Below are positions 34,727 to 44,435 of a DNA stretch of 64,000 nucleotides, one piece after another. The notes under the pieces were generated by a model that saw only the letters and a list, made by a program, of their open reading frames with translations, was not told the origin of the DNA and did not search any database. The DNA is taken from positions 434,001-498,000 of the forward strand of contig NZ_ABJL02000006.1 in the NCBI RefSeq assembly GCF_000172175.1, written 5' to 3'. This stretch comes from Bacteroides intestinalis DSM 17393 (lineage in GTDB: Bacteria > Bacteroidota > Bacteroidia > Bacteroidales > Bacteroidaceae). The first letter of the stretch is position 1; every line of letters starts with the position of its first letter. The position numbers and the translations under genes are program-made.

Positions 34727-36205
34727 ATGAAACGTTTATCTATTTTTATTGTGGGAATAATGGTGGCTGTGGTAGCCATGTCCCGCACATTCGACATGAA
34801 ACAGTTGGGAGCAGATGCCAAAGGTATCAAGTCCTGTACGGAACTGATCAACCGAACCATTGAAAAAGCAGCTTCGGAAGGTGGCGGAACTATTTATTTT
34901 CCTGTCGGAACTTATCTGACTGCTACCATTCACATGAAAAGTAACATAACGTTGTACTTGGAATCGGGTGCAGTTTTGCGTTTCTCCGACAAGTTTGAGG
35001 ATTATCTGCCCTTCGTCACCTTACGTTGGGAAGGTACTGTGATGAAAAGTTTATCACCACTGATTTATGCACACTCAGCAGATAATGTAACCATTTCCGG
35101 ACGCGGTACACTGGATGGAAACGGATTAAAGTGGTGGCTATGGGAATTCGATACCCGGAAAGTGATAAAAGAAAACGGCGGCAAACTCCCTACCTTGGAT
35201 AAATTGCAGCAGATGTGGGTGGACGCTAATAAAGATCTGGAAATATCCGACTATTATAAACCCTCATTGGAACGCCGTATGTTCCGCCCGCCTTTTATCC
35301 AGTTCTACGAATGTACCAACATCCTTATCGAGAATGTGAAGATCATAAACTCTCCTTTCTGGACTATCAATCCGGCATTTTGTGATAACGTTACAATACA
35401 CGGGGTTACTATCAATAATCCGTCAAGCAATCCCAAAGGTCCCAATACGGATGGCATCAATCCGAGTTCCTGCCGGAATGTACGCATCTCCGATTGCTTT
35501 ATCAGCGTTGGGGACGATTGTATCACCATCAAATCCGGACGTGATGCTGATGGACGTAAATATGGAAAAGCCTGTGAGAACATTACAATCACCAACTGCA
35601 TCATGCTTTCCGGGCATGGTGGAGTAGTCATCGGTAGTGAAATGTCAGGTGGAGTAAAAAGAGTGGCAATATCCAATTGTGTATTCGACGGGACTAATGC
35701 CGGTATCCGGTTAAAAGCATCCCGTGGGCGCGGTGGTGTAGTAGAAGATATCCGGGTAGATAATATTGTAATGAAGAATATCCAGGGAGATGCCTTTATC
35801 TTCGACTTATTTTATGACCGTTTATCGAAAGTGGAGCCTGTAAGTGAACGTACACCTATCTTCCGCAATATTCATTTGAGTAATGTCACAGGAAATGATA
35901 TAAAACGAATAGGATATATAAAAGGAATTGAAGAGATGCCTGTATCAGAACTCTCCTTTTCCAATATGAATATAGTAGCCGAACAAGGATTTAAAGCGGA
36001 AACAGCAACAGATATACGATTTAACAATGTCAGCTTTACAGTGGGCGAAGGACCATCATTCGACTTCAGACAATGCAATGGCATATTCCTGAATGATGTA
36101 CGTTCAAAGAAGCCGATTACCAATCAGCCGGTAGTAAATATAGAGAAGGATGTGGAGAATGTGAATATCATTCATTGTGACTCCACACAGATCATGAGAA
36201 AATAA
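34727..36205 (+). CDS. GH28 polygalacturonase-type enzyme
   Basis: 492 residues with an N-terminal signal peptide (MKRLSIFIVGIMVAVVAMS). Right-handed beta-helix. The GH28 signatures are present: NTDGI (about 240), GDDCI (about 262), GHGGVVIGSE (about 296) and GIRLKASRGRGG, supplying the catalytic aspartates and the His. GH28 enzymes hydrolyse galacturonic acid linkages in pectin. The secreted form and its position next to a GH3 gene of opposite direction suggest plant polysaccharide use; the exact linkage is unknown. Confidence 0.93.
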   Translation: MKRLSIFIVGIMVAVVAMSRTFDMKQLGADAKGIKSCTELINRTIEKAASEGGGTIYFPVGTYLTATIHMKSNITLYLESGAVLRFSDKFEDYLPFVTLRWEGTVMKSLSPLIYAHSADNVTISGRGTLDGNGLKWWLWEFDTRKVIKENGGKLPTLDKLQQMWVDANKDLEISDYYKPSLERRMFRPPFIQFYECTNILIENVKIINSPFWTINPAFCDNVTIHGVTINNPSSNPKGPNTDGINPSSCRNVRISDCFISVGDDCITIKSGRDADGRKYGKACENITITNCIMLSGHGGVVIGSEMSGGVKRVAISNCVFDGTNAGIRLKASRGRGGVVEDIRVDNIVMKNIQGDAFIFDLFYDRLSKVEPVSERTPIFRNIHLSNVTGNDIKRIGYIKGIEEMPVSELSFSNMNIVAEQGFKAETATDIRFNNVSFTVGEGPSFDFRQCNGIFLNDVRSKKPITNQPVVNIEKDVENVNIIHCDSTQIMRK

Positions 36206-36226
36206 CTTCCAACAGATGATATACAA

Positions 36227-36257
36227 ATTACGCGGATCTTTAAGTGACCCGCGTAAT
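36227..36257. terminator. Hairpin between converging GH28 and GH3 genes
   Basis: ATTACGCGG (36227-36235) and CCGCGTAAT (36249-36257), a 9-bp stem with a 13-nt loop. There is no strong T-run, so its strength as a terminator is doubtful. Confidence 0.5.
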
Positions 36258-36284
36258 CTGATATTCAAGAAGTACTCTTTATTA

Positions 36285-38873
36285 CTATTTTATAGTAACT
36301 AAAGTTTGTTGCAAAGATTCATCCTCCGAACTACCACCTACCATAATATCATAAGTTCCCGAACAGACTCTCACTGTATTGGTTTGTTCATCCCACCACT
36401 CCAGTTCCTTATCTTTCAAATCAAACTCTATGTTAGTAGTCTGTCCGGCTGGGATAAATACACGCTTGAAAGCACGTAGTGTTTTTACAGGACCTTCCGC
36501 ATCACCTTGTTTTTTAAGATAAACTTGAACGACTTCTTCACCGTCGCGTTTTCCCGTATTTGTGACCGGAACAGTTAACTTCAAAGTTTGTCCGGCAGTA
36601 ACCTCGCTCTTATCAAGAACAACTTTATCATAACTGAAAGTAGTGTAACTCAGCCCATATCCGAATGGGAACAACGGGGTATCCTGCATGTATCTATAAG
36701 TTCTCCCGGCCATATTATAATCTTCGAAATCAGGAAGCTGAGATACATTTCGATAGAATGTTACCGGTAATCTACCCGCCGGATTATAATCGCCAAACAG
36801 CACTTCGGCAACTGCTGTTCCACCTTGTTGTCCCGGATACCAAGCCTGCAGAATGGCTTCACATTTCTTAGTTTCAGGTTCCAATCCGATAGGAGATCCG
36901 GAGCAGTTAACCAGGACAATCTTTTTGCCGGCACGGTACAAAGCATCAATCAGTTCACGCTGAACTGCCGGAAGTTCAATATCCGTACGGTCACCTTTCT
37001 TAAAGCCAGGCAGGTTGACTCCCATTTCTTCTCCTTCAAGACTGGGAGATATGCCACTTGCAAAAATAACGATATCTGCCTCCTTCACTTGCTCGACGGA
37101 TTTCTGAATATCGACCTCTCTCTTGAAGCCAAGATCGAAGTTTAACTGAGCATCACTCCGAAGATATTCAAAATCGAGTTCTATATCATAGGATTGACCG
37201 GCCTGTACTTTCATGGCATGAGTCGTTTTACGGGCACCATGCTTATTAGAGAAACTTTTCACCTCTTCTCCATTTACACGAAGACGCCCGTTTCCATAAC
37301 AGTATACTTCAAGTACGATTTCTCCGGATTGTACAGGAGTAAATACACTATTATAAGTAGCAGAGAAGTCCGTCAGATTTACTCCCGGAGCGAAAACCGT
37401 GGCACCCGAAGTGCAGAAACGGAAAGGAGTGGTGACCTGAGTAGTAGTCACAGGACTACCTTCACGCGTCAGATTATTCCAGTAACGGGCAGTGAAACCA
37501 GGGCCATCCACCGACTTACATTGGCTGAATGCACTATGAATCAAGGTTCTTTCTACCCACGGGCAACCTTGTTCATAAATCAGTTTATCATCAGCGCCGA
37601 GCAAATTCCGCACTCCATCCAGAATAGTTACGGTGTGCGGCGGCATTCCATTGTAATTTCCCCATTGCATGACAGAATCATTGGCATTGGGGCCCATAAC
37701 AGCTACTGTCAGCCCTCCACGCCTCAACGGCAAAAAGTTATCCTTATTCATCAGTAACGTCATGGACTTACGGGCTATTTTCAATGCCAATGAATCATGG
37801 GCAGCAGAAGCAACTACAGAGAAAGGTATTTTTGCCCAGGATACTTTTTCCAAATCATCCATCTCTCCCAGCTCAAAACGAGCTTTCAACAAACGCCTCA
37901 CGGAAGTATTTACTTTTTCTTCAGAGATCAACCCTTTTTTTACACTTTCCACCAAAGCTTTATAGCTGGAACCACATTCCAAATCAGTACCACTCACTAC
38001 AGCTGCGGCAGAAGCAGACTCAGCATCCGGATGCGTGTGGTGTCCACGGTCATTATAAAAATCGGCAATGGCACCACAATCGGACACAACTATACCATCA
38101 AATCCCCATTCATCGCGTAAGATTTGCATTAACAAGCGGTTGCTGCCACAACAAGGTTCACCTTCAAAACGGTTGTAAGCGCACATCACTTCTTTTACTT
38201 CTCCTTCTTTCACTAAGGCTTCGAAAGGTGGCAAATATGTTTCATACAAATCGCGAGGTTTGATATTCTCTGCATTAAAAGAATGGCGGTTCCATTCGGG
38301 ACCGGAGTGTACGGCAAAGTGCTTGGCACAAGCATGCAACTTATCATAGTTTCCGTCTGCAGGGCCCTGCAACCCTTTTACTACCATTACTCCCATCCGG
38401 CTTGTAAGATAAGGGTCTTCGCCATAGGTTTCGATACCTCTCCCCCAACGCGGGTCACGATAAATATTGACAGTAGGCGTCCACATAGTTAATCCCTGAT
38501 AACGCTCACGGCTGTCTTTAGATGAATAATAAGTATTCTTGGCACGCGCCTCATCAGACACGGCAGTGAATACATCATATACCGTTTCGGGGCTAAATGA
38601 CGCAGCCATACCTATAGGCTGAGGAAAAACGGTAGCTAACCCTGCACGAGCAACCCCATGCAGTGCCTCATTCCACCAATTATACGGTTTTATATCCAAT
38701 CGTTCCACGGGACGGGAACCATCCATCATAAGTTGTACCTTTTCTTCCAGTGTCAGTTCTTTCACCAACAGGTCTGCACGTTCTTCAGGAGACAATGAGG
38801 TGTTTTTGTAAGATACTTGTCCACAACCGGTCAAGACTAAAATAGGTAATAGATAAAAAAGTTTCTGTTTCAT
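36285..38873 (-). CDS. GH3 beta-glycosidase with PA14 insert (xylosidase/glucosidase type)
   Basis: 862 residues; the lipobox in MKQKLFYLLPILVLTGC predicts a lipoprotein. The GH3 N-terminal barrel has WWNEALHGVAR, DPRWGRGIETYGEDP, KHFAVHSGPE and the nucleophile Asp in VVSDCGA (about 263). A PA14-like domain sits inside the second GH3 domain (about 430-570, FTARYWNNLTREGSPVTT), and a fibronectin III-like domain closes the protein. The overall layout matches beta-xylosidase/beta-glucosidase-type GH3 enzymes; the substrate cannot be fixed. It is a single gene with a -7 element at 38902-38909. Confidence 0.92.
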   Translation of the reverse strand: MKQKLFYLLPILVLTGCGQVSYKNTSLSPEERADLLVKELTLEEKVQLMMDGSRPVERLDIKPYNWWNEALHGVARAGLATVFPQPIGMAASFSPETVYDVFTAVSDEARAKNTYYSSKDSRERYQGLTMWTPTVNIYRDPRWGRGIETYGEDPYLTSRMGVMVVKGLQGPADGNYDKLHACAKHFAVHSGPEWNRHSFNAENIKPRDLYETYLPPFEALVKEGEVKEVMCAYNRFEGEPCCGSNRLLMQILRDEWGFDGIVVSDCGAIADFYNDRGHHTHPDAESASAAAVVSGTDLECGSSYKALVESVKKGLISEEKVNTSVRRLLKARFELGEMDDLEKVSWAKIPFSVVASAAHDSLALKIARKSMTLLMNKDNFLPLRRGGLTVAVMGPNANDSVMQWGNYNGMPPHTVTILDGVRNLLGADDKLIYEQGCPWVERTLIHSAFSQCKSVDGPGFTARYWNNLTREGSPVTTTQVTTPFRFCTSGATVFAPGVNLTDFSATYNSVFTPVQSGEIVLEVYCYGNGRLRVNGEEVKSFSNKHGARKTTHAMKVQAGQSYDIELDFEYLRSDAQLNFDLGFKREVDIQKSVEQVKEADIVIFASGISPSLEGEEMGVNLPGFKKGDRTDIELPAVQRELIDALYRAGKKIVLVNCSGSPIGLEPETKKCEAILQAWYPGQQGGTAVAEVLFGDYNPAGRLPVTFYRNVSQLPDFEDYNMAGRTYRYMQDTPLFPFGYGLSYTTFSYDKVVLDKSEVTAGQTLKLTVPVTNTGKRDGEEVVQVYLKKQGDAEGPVKTLRAFKRVFIPAGQTTNIEFDLKDKELEWWDEQTNTVRVCSGTYDIMVGGSSEDESLQQTLVTIK

Positions 38874-38901
38874 ACTTTAAAGCTCAATTAATAGAACTTT
38901 G

Positions 38902-38909
38902 CAAAAGTA
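38902..38909 (-). promoter_or_regulatory. -7 element of the GH3 gene
   Basis: TACTTTTG on the minus strand, 28 bp before the start codon. Confidence 0.55.
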
Positions 38910-38961
38910 CAAAACAGAAACTTCTTTTATGGGGAAATATTAGTTGTTGAAGTGTATTTTT

Positions 38962-40776
38962 TTACTCTTCGTACATCTTATCTATCAACTCCTTGTAGTT
39001 CTTTGCAACTACAGGGCGCTTCAACTTCAAAGTATTAGTCAGTTCACCACGTTCCATGCTGAAAGGTTCGGGTAAAAGAGTAAAGCGCTTCACTTGCTCA
39101 TAGTGTGCAAACTGCTGTTGCAAGGTATCTATGCGAGCACGGAACAAACCGATCACCTTAGGATGCTGCAGCAGTTCTTCCATATTCTTATATTCAATCC
39201 CTTTTTCCTTGGCATAATCTTTCACGAAGCCATAGACCGGAACAATAAGGGCAGACACAAATTTACGCTGGTCGGCAATAATGGCAATCTGATCAATGTA
39301 ACGATCAATAGCCAGTTTCGTCTCCAACGCTTGCGGACTGACATATTTACCATTGGAAGTCTTGAACAAATCCTTGATACGTTCAGTCAGATAAAGCTGA
39401 TCACCTTTCAGGTAACCGGCATCACCGGTATGGAACCAGCCATCTTTATCAATAGCAGCAGCAGTAGCTTCCGCTTTTTTATAATAACCTTTCGTGATAG
39501 TCTTTCCACGCAGAAGTATTTCGTTCTCCTCGCCGATTTTCACTTCCACATCGGGCATTATCGTACCTACCGAACCTATTTCATAACCTTCGTTGAGGAA
39601 ACAGGAGACAGTAGCCGTCGATTCGGTCAGACCATAACCAACCAACATGTTGATGCCTACCGAATGAACAAATTCACAGATTTCATCGGGCACGGCAGCC
39701 CCCGCAGTAGGGAAGAAATTACCATTCTCAATACCAATCGTCTTTTTCAGTAAAGCATAAACTGTCTTTTCGTAGAACTTATATTTCAGTTGGTTCATCA
39801 ATGGCGGAGTTTTACCTTTACGCAGATAATCTATGTTATGTATCTTACCTACCTTAATGGCATCCAGCATCATAGCTTTCTTCAAGCCTGTTTCCTGAGC
39901 AATCTTCTCCTGCACACCGGCATACACTTTTTCCCAGAAACGGGGAACACTACACATCAATGTCGGACGGATTTCTTTAATGGTAGTCTGGATATCCACA
40001 GGACGGAGGTTAATGCAAATCTGCACGCCTTTATGAATACAAAGATATGTCCATGCTTTCTCAAAGACATGTGTCAAGGGAAGGAAATTCATGGAAACAT
40101 CCTGATCAGTCATATCCACCAGACGGATATCATGGATACGGAAAGCCTCCATATAGTTAGAGTGATGCAACATTACTCCCTTCGGTTCGCCAGTAGTACC
40201 GGATGTATAAAGAATGTTCGCAAGGTCATCATCCGATGCACGGGAAGTGCGTTCTTCCACGATATCGTTGTTCGGCAAACCTTTTCCTGTTTCCAGGAAC
40301 TCGTCGAAATAGATGGAAGTCATATCACGAGGGTCGCGTACAACAGCCCGGTCGAAGATGATCAATTGCTGCAACGATTGACAAAAGCCAAAGACACTGA
40401 AAGCCGCATCATACTGGAATTGCTCGCCTACGAAGATGTAACGTATCTGAGCATCATTGATAATGTACTGTGCCTGTGCCGGTGAACTGGTAGCATACAG
40501 AGGTATAGTCACTGCACGGTTAGCAAATGCCCCGAAATCCACATAAAGGCATTCGGGCTTGTTCTGAGAAAAGATTCCTATGTTTTCTTCCTCCTGCACT
40601 CCTAACTCTATGAGTGCATTCGCAACTTGTCGAACTGTTTGTGAGAATTGATTCCAAGTGATGGGTATCCACTGCGACGTTTCGTAATCCCTGTATTTCA
40701 GAGCCACCTTGTCGCCATACTTCTCTGCCCGTCGATGTACGAGGACAGATAAATGATGATAAGTCATATTATTCAT
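38962..40776 (-). CDS. Long-chain acyl-CoA ligase (AMP-forming)
   Basis: 604 residues from MNNMTYHHLSVLVHRRAEKYGDKVALKYRD. An ANL-superfamily enzyme: P-loop YTSGTTGEPKGVMLHH, adenine motif GYGLTESTATVSC and GWFHTGDAGYL, then the C-terminal lid domain with the conserved Lys region near TSNGKYVSPQALE. It activates fatty acids to acyl-AMP and then acyl-CoA, either for lipid assembly or for turnover. The start at 40812 is rejected because a -7 element (40795-40802) lies between it and 40776; MTYHH, three codons further in, is an alternative. Confidence 0.92.
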   Translation of the reverse strand: MNNMTYHHLSVLVHRRAEKYGDKVALKYRDYETSQWIPITWNQFSQTVRQVANALIELGVQEEENIGIFSQNKPECLYVDFGAFANRAVTIPLYATSSPAQAQYIINDAQIRYIFVGEQFQYDAAFSVFGFCQSLQQLIIFDRAVVRDPRDMTSIYFDEFLETGKGLPNNDIVEERTSRASDDDLANILYTSGTTGEPKGVMLHHSNYMEAFRIHDIRLVDMTDQDVSMNFLPLTHVFEKAWTYLCIHKGVQICINLRPVDIQTTIKEIRPTLMCSVPRFWEKVYAGVQEKIAQETGLKKAMMLDAIKVGKIHNIDYLRKGKTPPLMNQLKYKFYEKTVYALLKKTIGIENGNFFPTAGAAVPDEICEFVHSVGINMLVGYGLTESTATVSCFLNEGYEIGSVGTIMPDVEVKIGEENEILLRGKTITKGYYKKAEATAAAIDKDGWFHTGDAGYLKGDQLYLTERIKDLFKTSNGKYVSPQALETKLAIDRYIDQIAIIADQRKFVSALIVPVYGFVKDYAKEKGIEYKNMEELLQHPKVIGLFRARIDTLQQQFAHYEQVKRFTLLPEPFSMERGELTNTLKLKRPVVAKNYKELIDKMYEE

Positions 40777-40794
40777 ATATTGGTAAATACGGCA

Positions 40795-40802
40795 CAAAGG
40801 TA
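40795..40802 (-). promoter_or_regulatory. -7 element of the acyl-CoA ligase gene
   Basis: TACCTTTG on the minus strand, 18 bp before the chosen start. Confidence 0.6.
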
Positions 40803-40941
40803 GTGGTTTCATTTGAAACTATTTCTATATTGAGAATTAAATATTTAGTATATATTTCCGCAATATTAGTACTATCCTACTATAAAAAGAAGTGATTACC
40901 CTACATTTTTGTTCGTTTTTCCAAAGAAATACAAATATATA

Positions 40942-40949
40942 TATATTTG
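40942..40949 (+). promoter_or_regulatory. -7 element of the small beta-barrel gene
   Basis: TATATTTG, 43 bp before the start. TTTT occupies the -33 place at 21 bp spacing. Confidence 0.55.
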
Positions 40950-40992
40950 CACCCAATAGTTTTTTAAATATCAACGCAATTACTTAACTAAC

Positions 40993-41616
40993 ATGAAAAA
41001 GATTTTAGCATTAGTCGCCATATTGGCGATAGGTTTAGGGAGTATCAACGCACAAGATAACCTCAGATGGGGTGTCACAGCAGGTATGAATGTAAGCAGC
41101 CTCAACGTAACCGGATTGGACAGTCGCGTAGGTTTCCATGCAGGCGTTAAGGCTGAATTGGGACTGCCTCAGTTTACGGAAGGTCTTTATATGGATTTCG
41201 GAGCGCTGCTTTCGCTGAAAGGCGCCAAAGTTGAAGCAGGCAGTATGGCCAGTTTCAAGATCAACCCGTACTATTTGGAGATTCCGGTACACATTGGCTA
41301 TAAATATGCTGTAAATGAAAATTTCTCCTTGTTTGCCAATGCAGGTCCTTACATTGCAATCGGTCTGTTCGGTAAAGCGAAAATGACAGCTGACGGCAGT
41401 TTGGTAGATGGAGGTTCCAAGGTTTCCGAATCAGGGAACGTGTTTGGCGATGACGGATTCAAACGTTTTGACCTTGGATTGGGACTGAAAGCAGGCATAG
41501 AAATCAGTAAGAAGTATCAGTTCTCCATCGGCTACGACTTCGGATTTATTGAAGCTGAGGAATTGATGGGCTGCAAGAATAGAAACCTAATGATTTCTTT
41601 AGGACTTATGTTTTAA
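40993..41616 (+). CDS. Small outer membrane beta-barrel protein (porin family)
   Basis: 207 residues with the signal peptide MKKILALVAILAIGLGSINAQ. Alternating hydrophobic strands (WGVTAGMNVSSLNV, VGFHAGVKAELGL, YLEIPVHIGYKYAV, FSLFANAGPYIAIGLFG, RFDLGLGLKAGIEI, YQFSIGYDFGFI) and a final aromatic LMISLGLMF give an eight-stranded barrel of the OMP_b-brl_2/PorT type common in Bacteroidetes. The function is unknown. It is a single gene with a strong promoter element and its own terminator. Confidence 0.88.
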   Translation: MKKILALVAILAIGLGSINAQDNLRWGVTAGMNVSSLNVTGLDSRVGFHAGVKAELGLPQFTEGLYMDFGALLSLKGAKVEAGSMASFKINPYYLEIPVHIGYKYAVNENFSLFANAGPYIAIGLFGKAKMTADGSLVDGGSKVSESGNVFGDDGFKRFDLGLGLKAGIEISKKYQFSIGYDFGFIEAEELMGCKNRNLMISLGLMF

Positions 41617-41630
41617 ACGATATCAAGAAT

Positions 41631-41664
41631 AGAGAAGGGCGTTGAATAACGCTTTTCTCTATTT
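41631..41664 (+). terminator. Terminator of the small barrel gene
   Basis: ATAGAGAAGGGCGTT pairs with AACGCTTTTCTCTAT (15 bp, two wobbles) around 4 nt, then TTCTCTCC. It lies 14 bp past the stop. Confidence 0.75.
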
Positions 41665-41798
41665 CTCTCCCCCTTTCCACACTCTGCCCCTCTCTATTTA
41701 TCTGCATCAACAGTGGAAGGGTATTTTTATCCTGTCGATTAAGCATATTTCAGTATTTATCCGTAAGTTTGCATCACAATAATTTAACTGATTGAGAT

Positions 41799-42875
41799 AT
41801 GGCTTACGATATACCAACAATGCTTTCTGAGGCAACCGGAGTTCTTAAGTCTCTGATTGCTATCCCTTCTCTTAGCCGCGATGAAGAAAAAGCGGCTGAT
41901 TATCTACAGAATTATATAGAATTGCAAGGCATGGCAACCGGGCGAAAAGGCAATAATATCTGGTGCCTCAGCCCGATGTTCGATTTAAATAAACCTACCT
42001 TGTTACTAAACTCACATATTGACACCGTGAAAGCCGTGAACGGTTGGCGAAAAGATCCGTTTACCCCAACTCAGGAAAGCAACGGAAAACTATACGGGCT
42101 GGGAAGTAATGATGCCGGTGCAAGCGTTGTCAGCCTATTGCAAGTCTTTCTGCAACTTTGTCGCACTACACAGAAGTACAATCTCATTTATCTTGCTTCC
42201 TGTGAAGAAGAAGTGTCCGGAAAGGGTGGTATCGAGTGTGTATTACCGGAACTTCCTCCGATCCACTTTGCCATTGTAGGCGAACCTACAGAGATGCAGC
42301 CCGCCATTGCAGAAAAGGGACTAATGGTACTGGATGTAACTGCTTACGGTAAAGCCGGACATGCTGCACGAAACGAAGGAGACAACGCTATATATAAGGT
42401 ATTAGAAGACATCGCTTGGTTTCGTGACTATCGCTTTGAAAAAGTCTCTCCGCTGTTAGGGCCTGTAAAAATGAGTGTAACACAAATAAATGCAGGTACA
42501 CAGCACAATGTCATTCCCGACCGCTGCACTTTTGTAGTAGATATCCGCAGCAACGAATGTTATAGCAATCAGGAACTATTTACTGAAATACAAAAACATA
42601 TTTCTTGCGAAGCCAAAGCACGTTCGTTCCGCTTAAGTTCTTCTCACGTAGCAGAACAACATCCGATAGTACAGCGTGCCGTAGCAATGGGACGTGTACC
42701 TTTTGGTTCTCCTACCCTCTCCGACCAGGCACTAATGTCATTTCCCTCGCTCAAAATGGGTCCGGGAAAGAGTAGCCGTTCACACACGGCAGATGAGTTC
42801 ATTTTCATTCAGGAAATAGAAGAGGCTATCGGGTTATATCTGGAACTACTGGACGGAGCAACCATTGATATCTAA
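41799..42875 (+). CDS. argE: M20 family deacylase, ArgE type
   Basis: 358 residues. The metal-binding motifs of M20 enzymes are clear: LLNSHIDTV, GLGSNDAGAS, CEEEVSGKGG and VGEPTE, with the dimerisation domain in between (KAGHAARNEGDNAIYKVLEDI) and a terminal SHTADEFI. It removes an acyl group from an arginine-pathway intermediate. In Bacteroides fragilis the pathway uses N-succinyl rather than N-acetyl intermediates, so the true substrate may be a succinylated amino acid; that is inference. It stands alone here, not next to other arg genes. Confidence 0.85.
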   Translation: MAYDIPTMLSEATGVLKSLIAIPSLSRDEEKAADYLQNYIELQGMATGRKGNNIWCLSPMFDLNKPTLLLNSHIDTVKAVNGWRKDPFTPTQESNGKLYGLGSNDAGASVVSLLQVFLQLCRTTQKYNLIYLASCEEEVSGKGGIECVLPELPPIHFAIVGEPTEMQPAIAEKGLMVLDVTAYGKAGHAARNEGDNAIYKVLEDIAWFRDYRFEKVSPLLGPVKMSVTQINAGTQHNVIPDRCTFVVDIRSNECYSNQELFTEIQKHISCEAKARSFRLSSSHVAEQHPIVQRAVAMGRVPFGSPTLSDQALMSFPSLKMGPGKSSRSHTADEFIFIQEIEEAIGLYLELLDGATIDI

Positions 42876-42972
42876 TCCCTCCCACTTCCATATAAGGGGA
42901 TAAAGACATCTGACATAAGGGACAAAGACATCAAAGCCAAGAGATTATCGCATCAAGATACTGGCAGTTTCA

Positions 42973-43060
42973 GGTGCTAACCAAGGTTGACAGGCCTGTT
43001 AACCTTGGTCAACGGGCCTGTTAACTGCCGTTGACAAGCCTGTCAACCTTGGTTAACACC
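42973..43060. repeat. Long inverted repeat between converging genes
   Basis: The 26-bp arms 42973-42998 and 43035-43060 match at 24 positions (core AACCAAGGTTGACAGGC). The 36-bp middle carries further copies of GTTAACCTTGGTCAACG and GTTAACTGCCGTTGACA. It lies between the argE and EnvC-like stops and may end both transcripts. Confidence 0.8.
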
Positions 43061-43121
43061 CGATTATCCTTTAGGAAAAATAAAAGAATCAATAAGGTAA
43101 AACAAAACTATACCTGATACG

Positions 43122-44435
43122 CTACCTATTCAGCCACGGCTCCGGATTCAGTTTCTCCTTCTCCTTACGCAACTGGAAGTGAAGTACCGTACGTCCATTG
43201 TCCGCACCATCCGAGAATACTTGTCCGAGGACTTGCCGGGTAGTTACAGTATCGCCCGTCTTCACTGAGGCTGAAGATAAGTTACAGTAGACAGATATGT
43301 AGTTTCCATGACGGATGAGAATATTGAAAAGACCGTTCAGCTGGAAAACAGCAGCCACCTTTCCATTAAAGATAGCACGTGCCTGTGCACCGGGCTTGCC
43401 TTGAATATCTATCCCTTTATTATCCAGTTTCACATTACGAAGCCCCTCTACAGAATACTGGCCATAGCGGCTGGTGATAATATAAGGTCCTGTAATAGGC
43501 ATTGGCAACTTGCCACGGTTACTGACAAAGCTACCGGAAAGTTCCCGGTCTGCCTTATCCATCGTATAGGTTTCAAGAGGCGCCGCTTTCTTCGTTGTAG
43601 CCTTTTCGGAAGAAGAAGTTGCAGCCGATTTCGTTTCTTTGGCAGCAGCTTTTTTACGGGCAGCAGCTTCCTTGCGGGCTTCTTCAGCTGCACGTTTACG
43701 GGATTTCTCAATTTCTTCGGCTATCAAACGATCGATACGTGCATTCAACTGGTTGGCTTCCTTACGCTTTTTATTGAGTTCATTTTGCAAACCGCGTTGT
43801 TTCTTCTGCAGGTTGGCCACCAAAGTCCTCTTTTCTTTTTCCTGAGCTTCCAACTTTTCTTTCTCGACTTCACGCTCTTTCAGTAAACTGGCTTTCGCTT
43901 TCTTTACCTGTTGCAGTTCTGTTTTCTTTTGATTGACCTGTTCTTGTTTTTTCAGAATCTCTTCGCCTTGCAGACGCTGATAGTCGGCATATTCGCGCAC
44001 ATAGCGCATACGGCGATACGTCTGCGACAACGTTTTGGCCGAAAGAATAAAAAGAAGCTTTTCCTGGACAGAACGATTCTTATACAAATATTGAACAGAA
44101 GCTTCATACTTCTTTTTCTTATCCTTCAAATCGTTTTCAAGGCGAACCAATTGCCGTTCCAGTTTGGAGAGTTCACGGTCTATAGTCTCCATATCATTAT
44201 TGATGGTAAGGATGTACCGTTTCCGTTCTTCTATCTGTCCGGTAAGGGCGGCAAGCCCGTTCAACTGGCTACCTACATCTTTCTTTGTAGTGTTCAAGAG
44301 TGTTTCCGACTCAGCTATCTGCTTTTGCAAAGCGCCCCGTTTACTTTCCAACTCTTTTATCATCTTGTTGGATTGGGCGCAAAGCGGCAGAGCCAGACAG
44401 AAACAACCTATGAAGATACAAAGAAAATGTCTCAT
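43122..44435 (-). CDS. EnvC-like murein hydrolase activator with degenerate M23 domain
   Basis: 437 residues with the signal peptide MRHFLCIFIGCFCLALPLCAQ. A long coiled coil (about 22-260) is followed by an Ala/Lys-rich linker and a C-terminal LytM/M23 fold (about 310-437). The zinc ligands of active M23 enzymes are altered: the HxxxD place reads NKGID and the HxH place reads VLH (TVLHFQL), so it should not cut murein itself. That is the pattern of EnvC, which binds and activates amidases at the division septum. It overlaps the DUF4292 gene by 4 bp (ATGA) at the end of the dut-TPR-DUF4292 operon. Confidence 0.88.
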   Translation of the reverse strand: MRHFLCIFIGCFCLALPLCAQSNKMIKELESKRGALQKQIAESETLLNTTKKDVGSQLNGLAALTGQIEERKRYILTINNDMETIDRELSKLERQLVRLENDLKDKKKKYEASVQYLYKNRSVQEKLLFILSAKTLSQTYRRMRYVREYADYQRLQGEEILKKQEQVNQKKTELQQVKKAKASLLKEREVEKEKLEAQEKEKRTLVANLQKKQRGLQNELNKKRKEANQLNARIDRLIAEEIEKSRKRAAEEARKEAAARKKAAAKETKSAATSSSEKATTKKAAPLETYTMDKADRELSGSFVSNRGKLPMPITGPYIITSRYGQYSVEGLRNVKLDNKGIDIQGKPGAQARAIFNGKVAAVFQLNGLFNILIRHGNYISVYCNLSSASVKTGDTVTTRQVLGQVFSDGADNGRTVLHFQLRKEKEKLNPEPWLNR

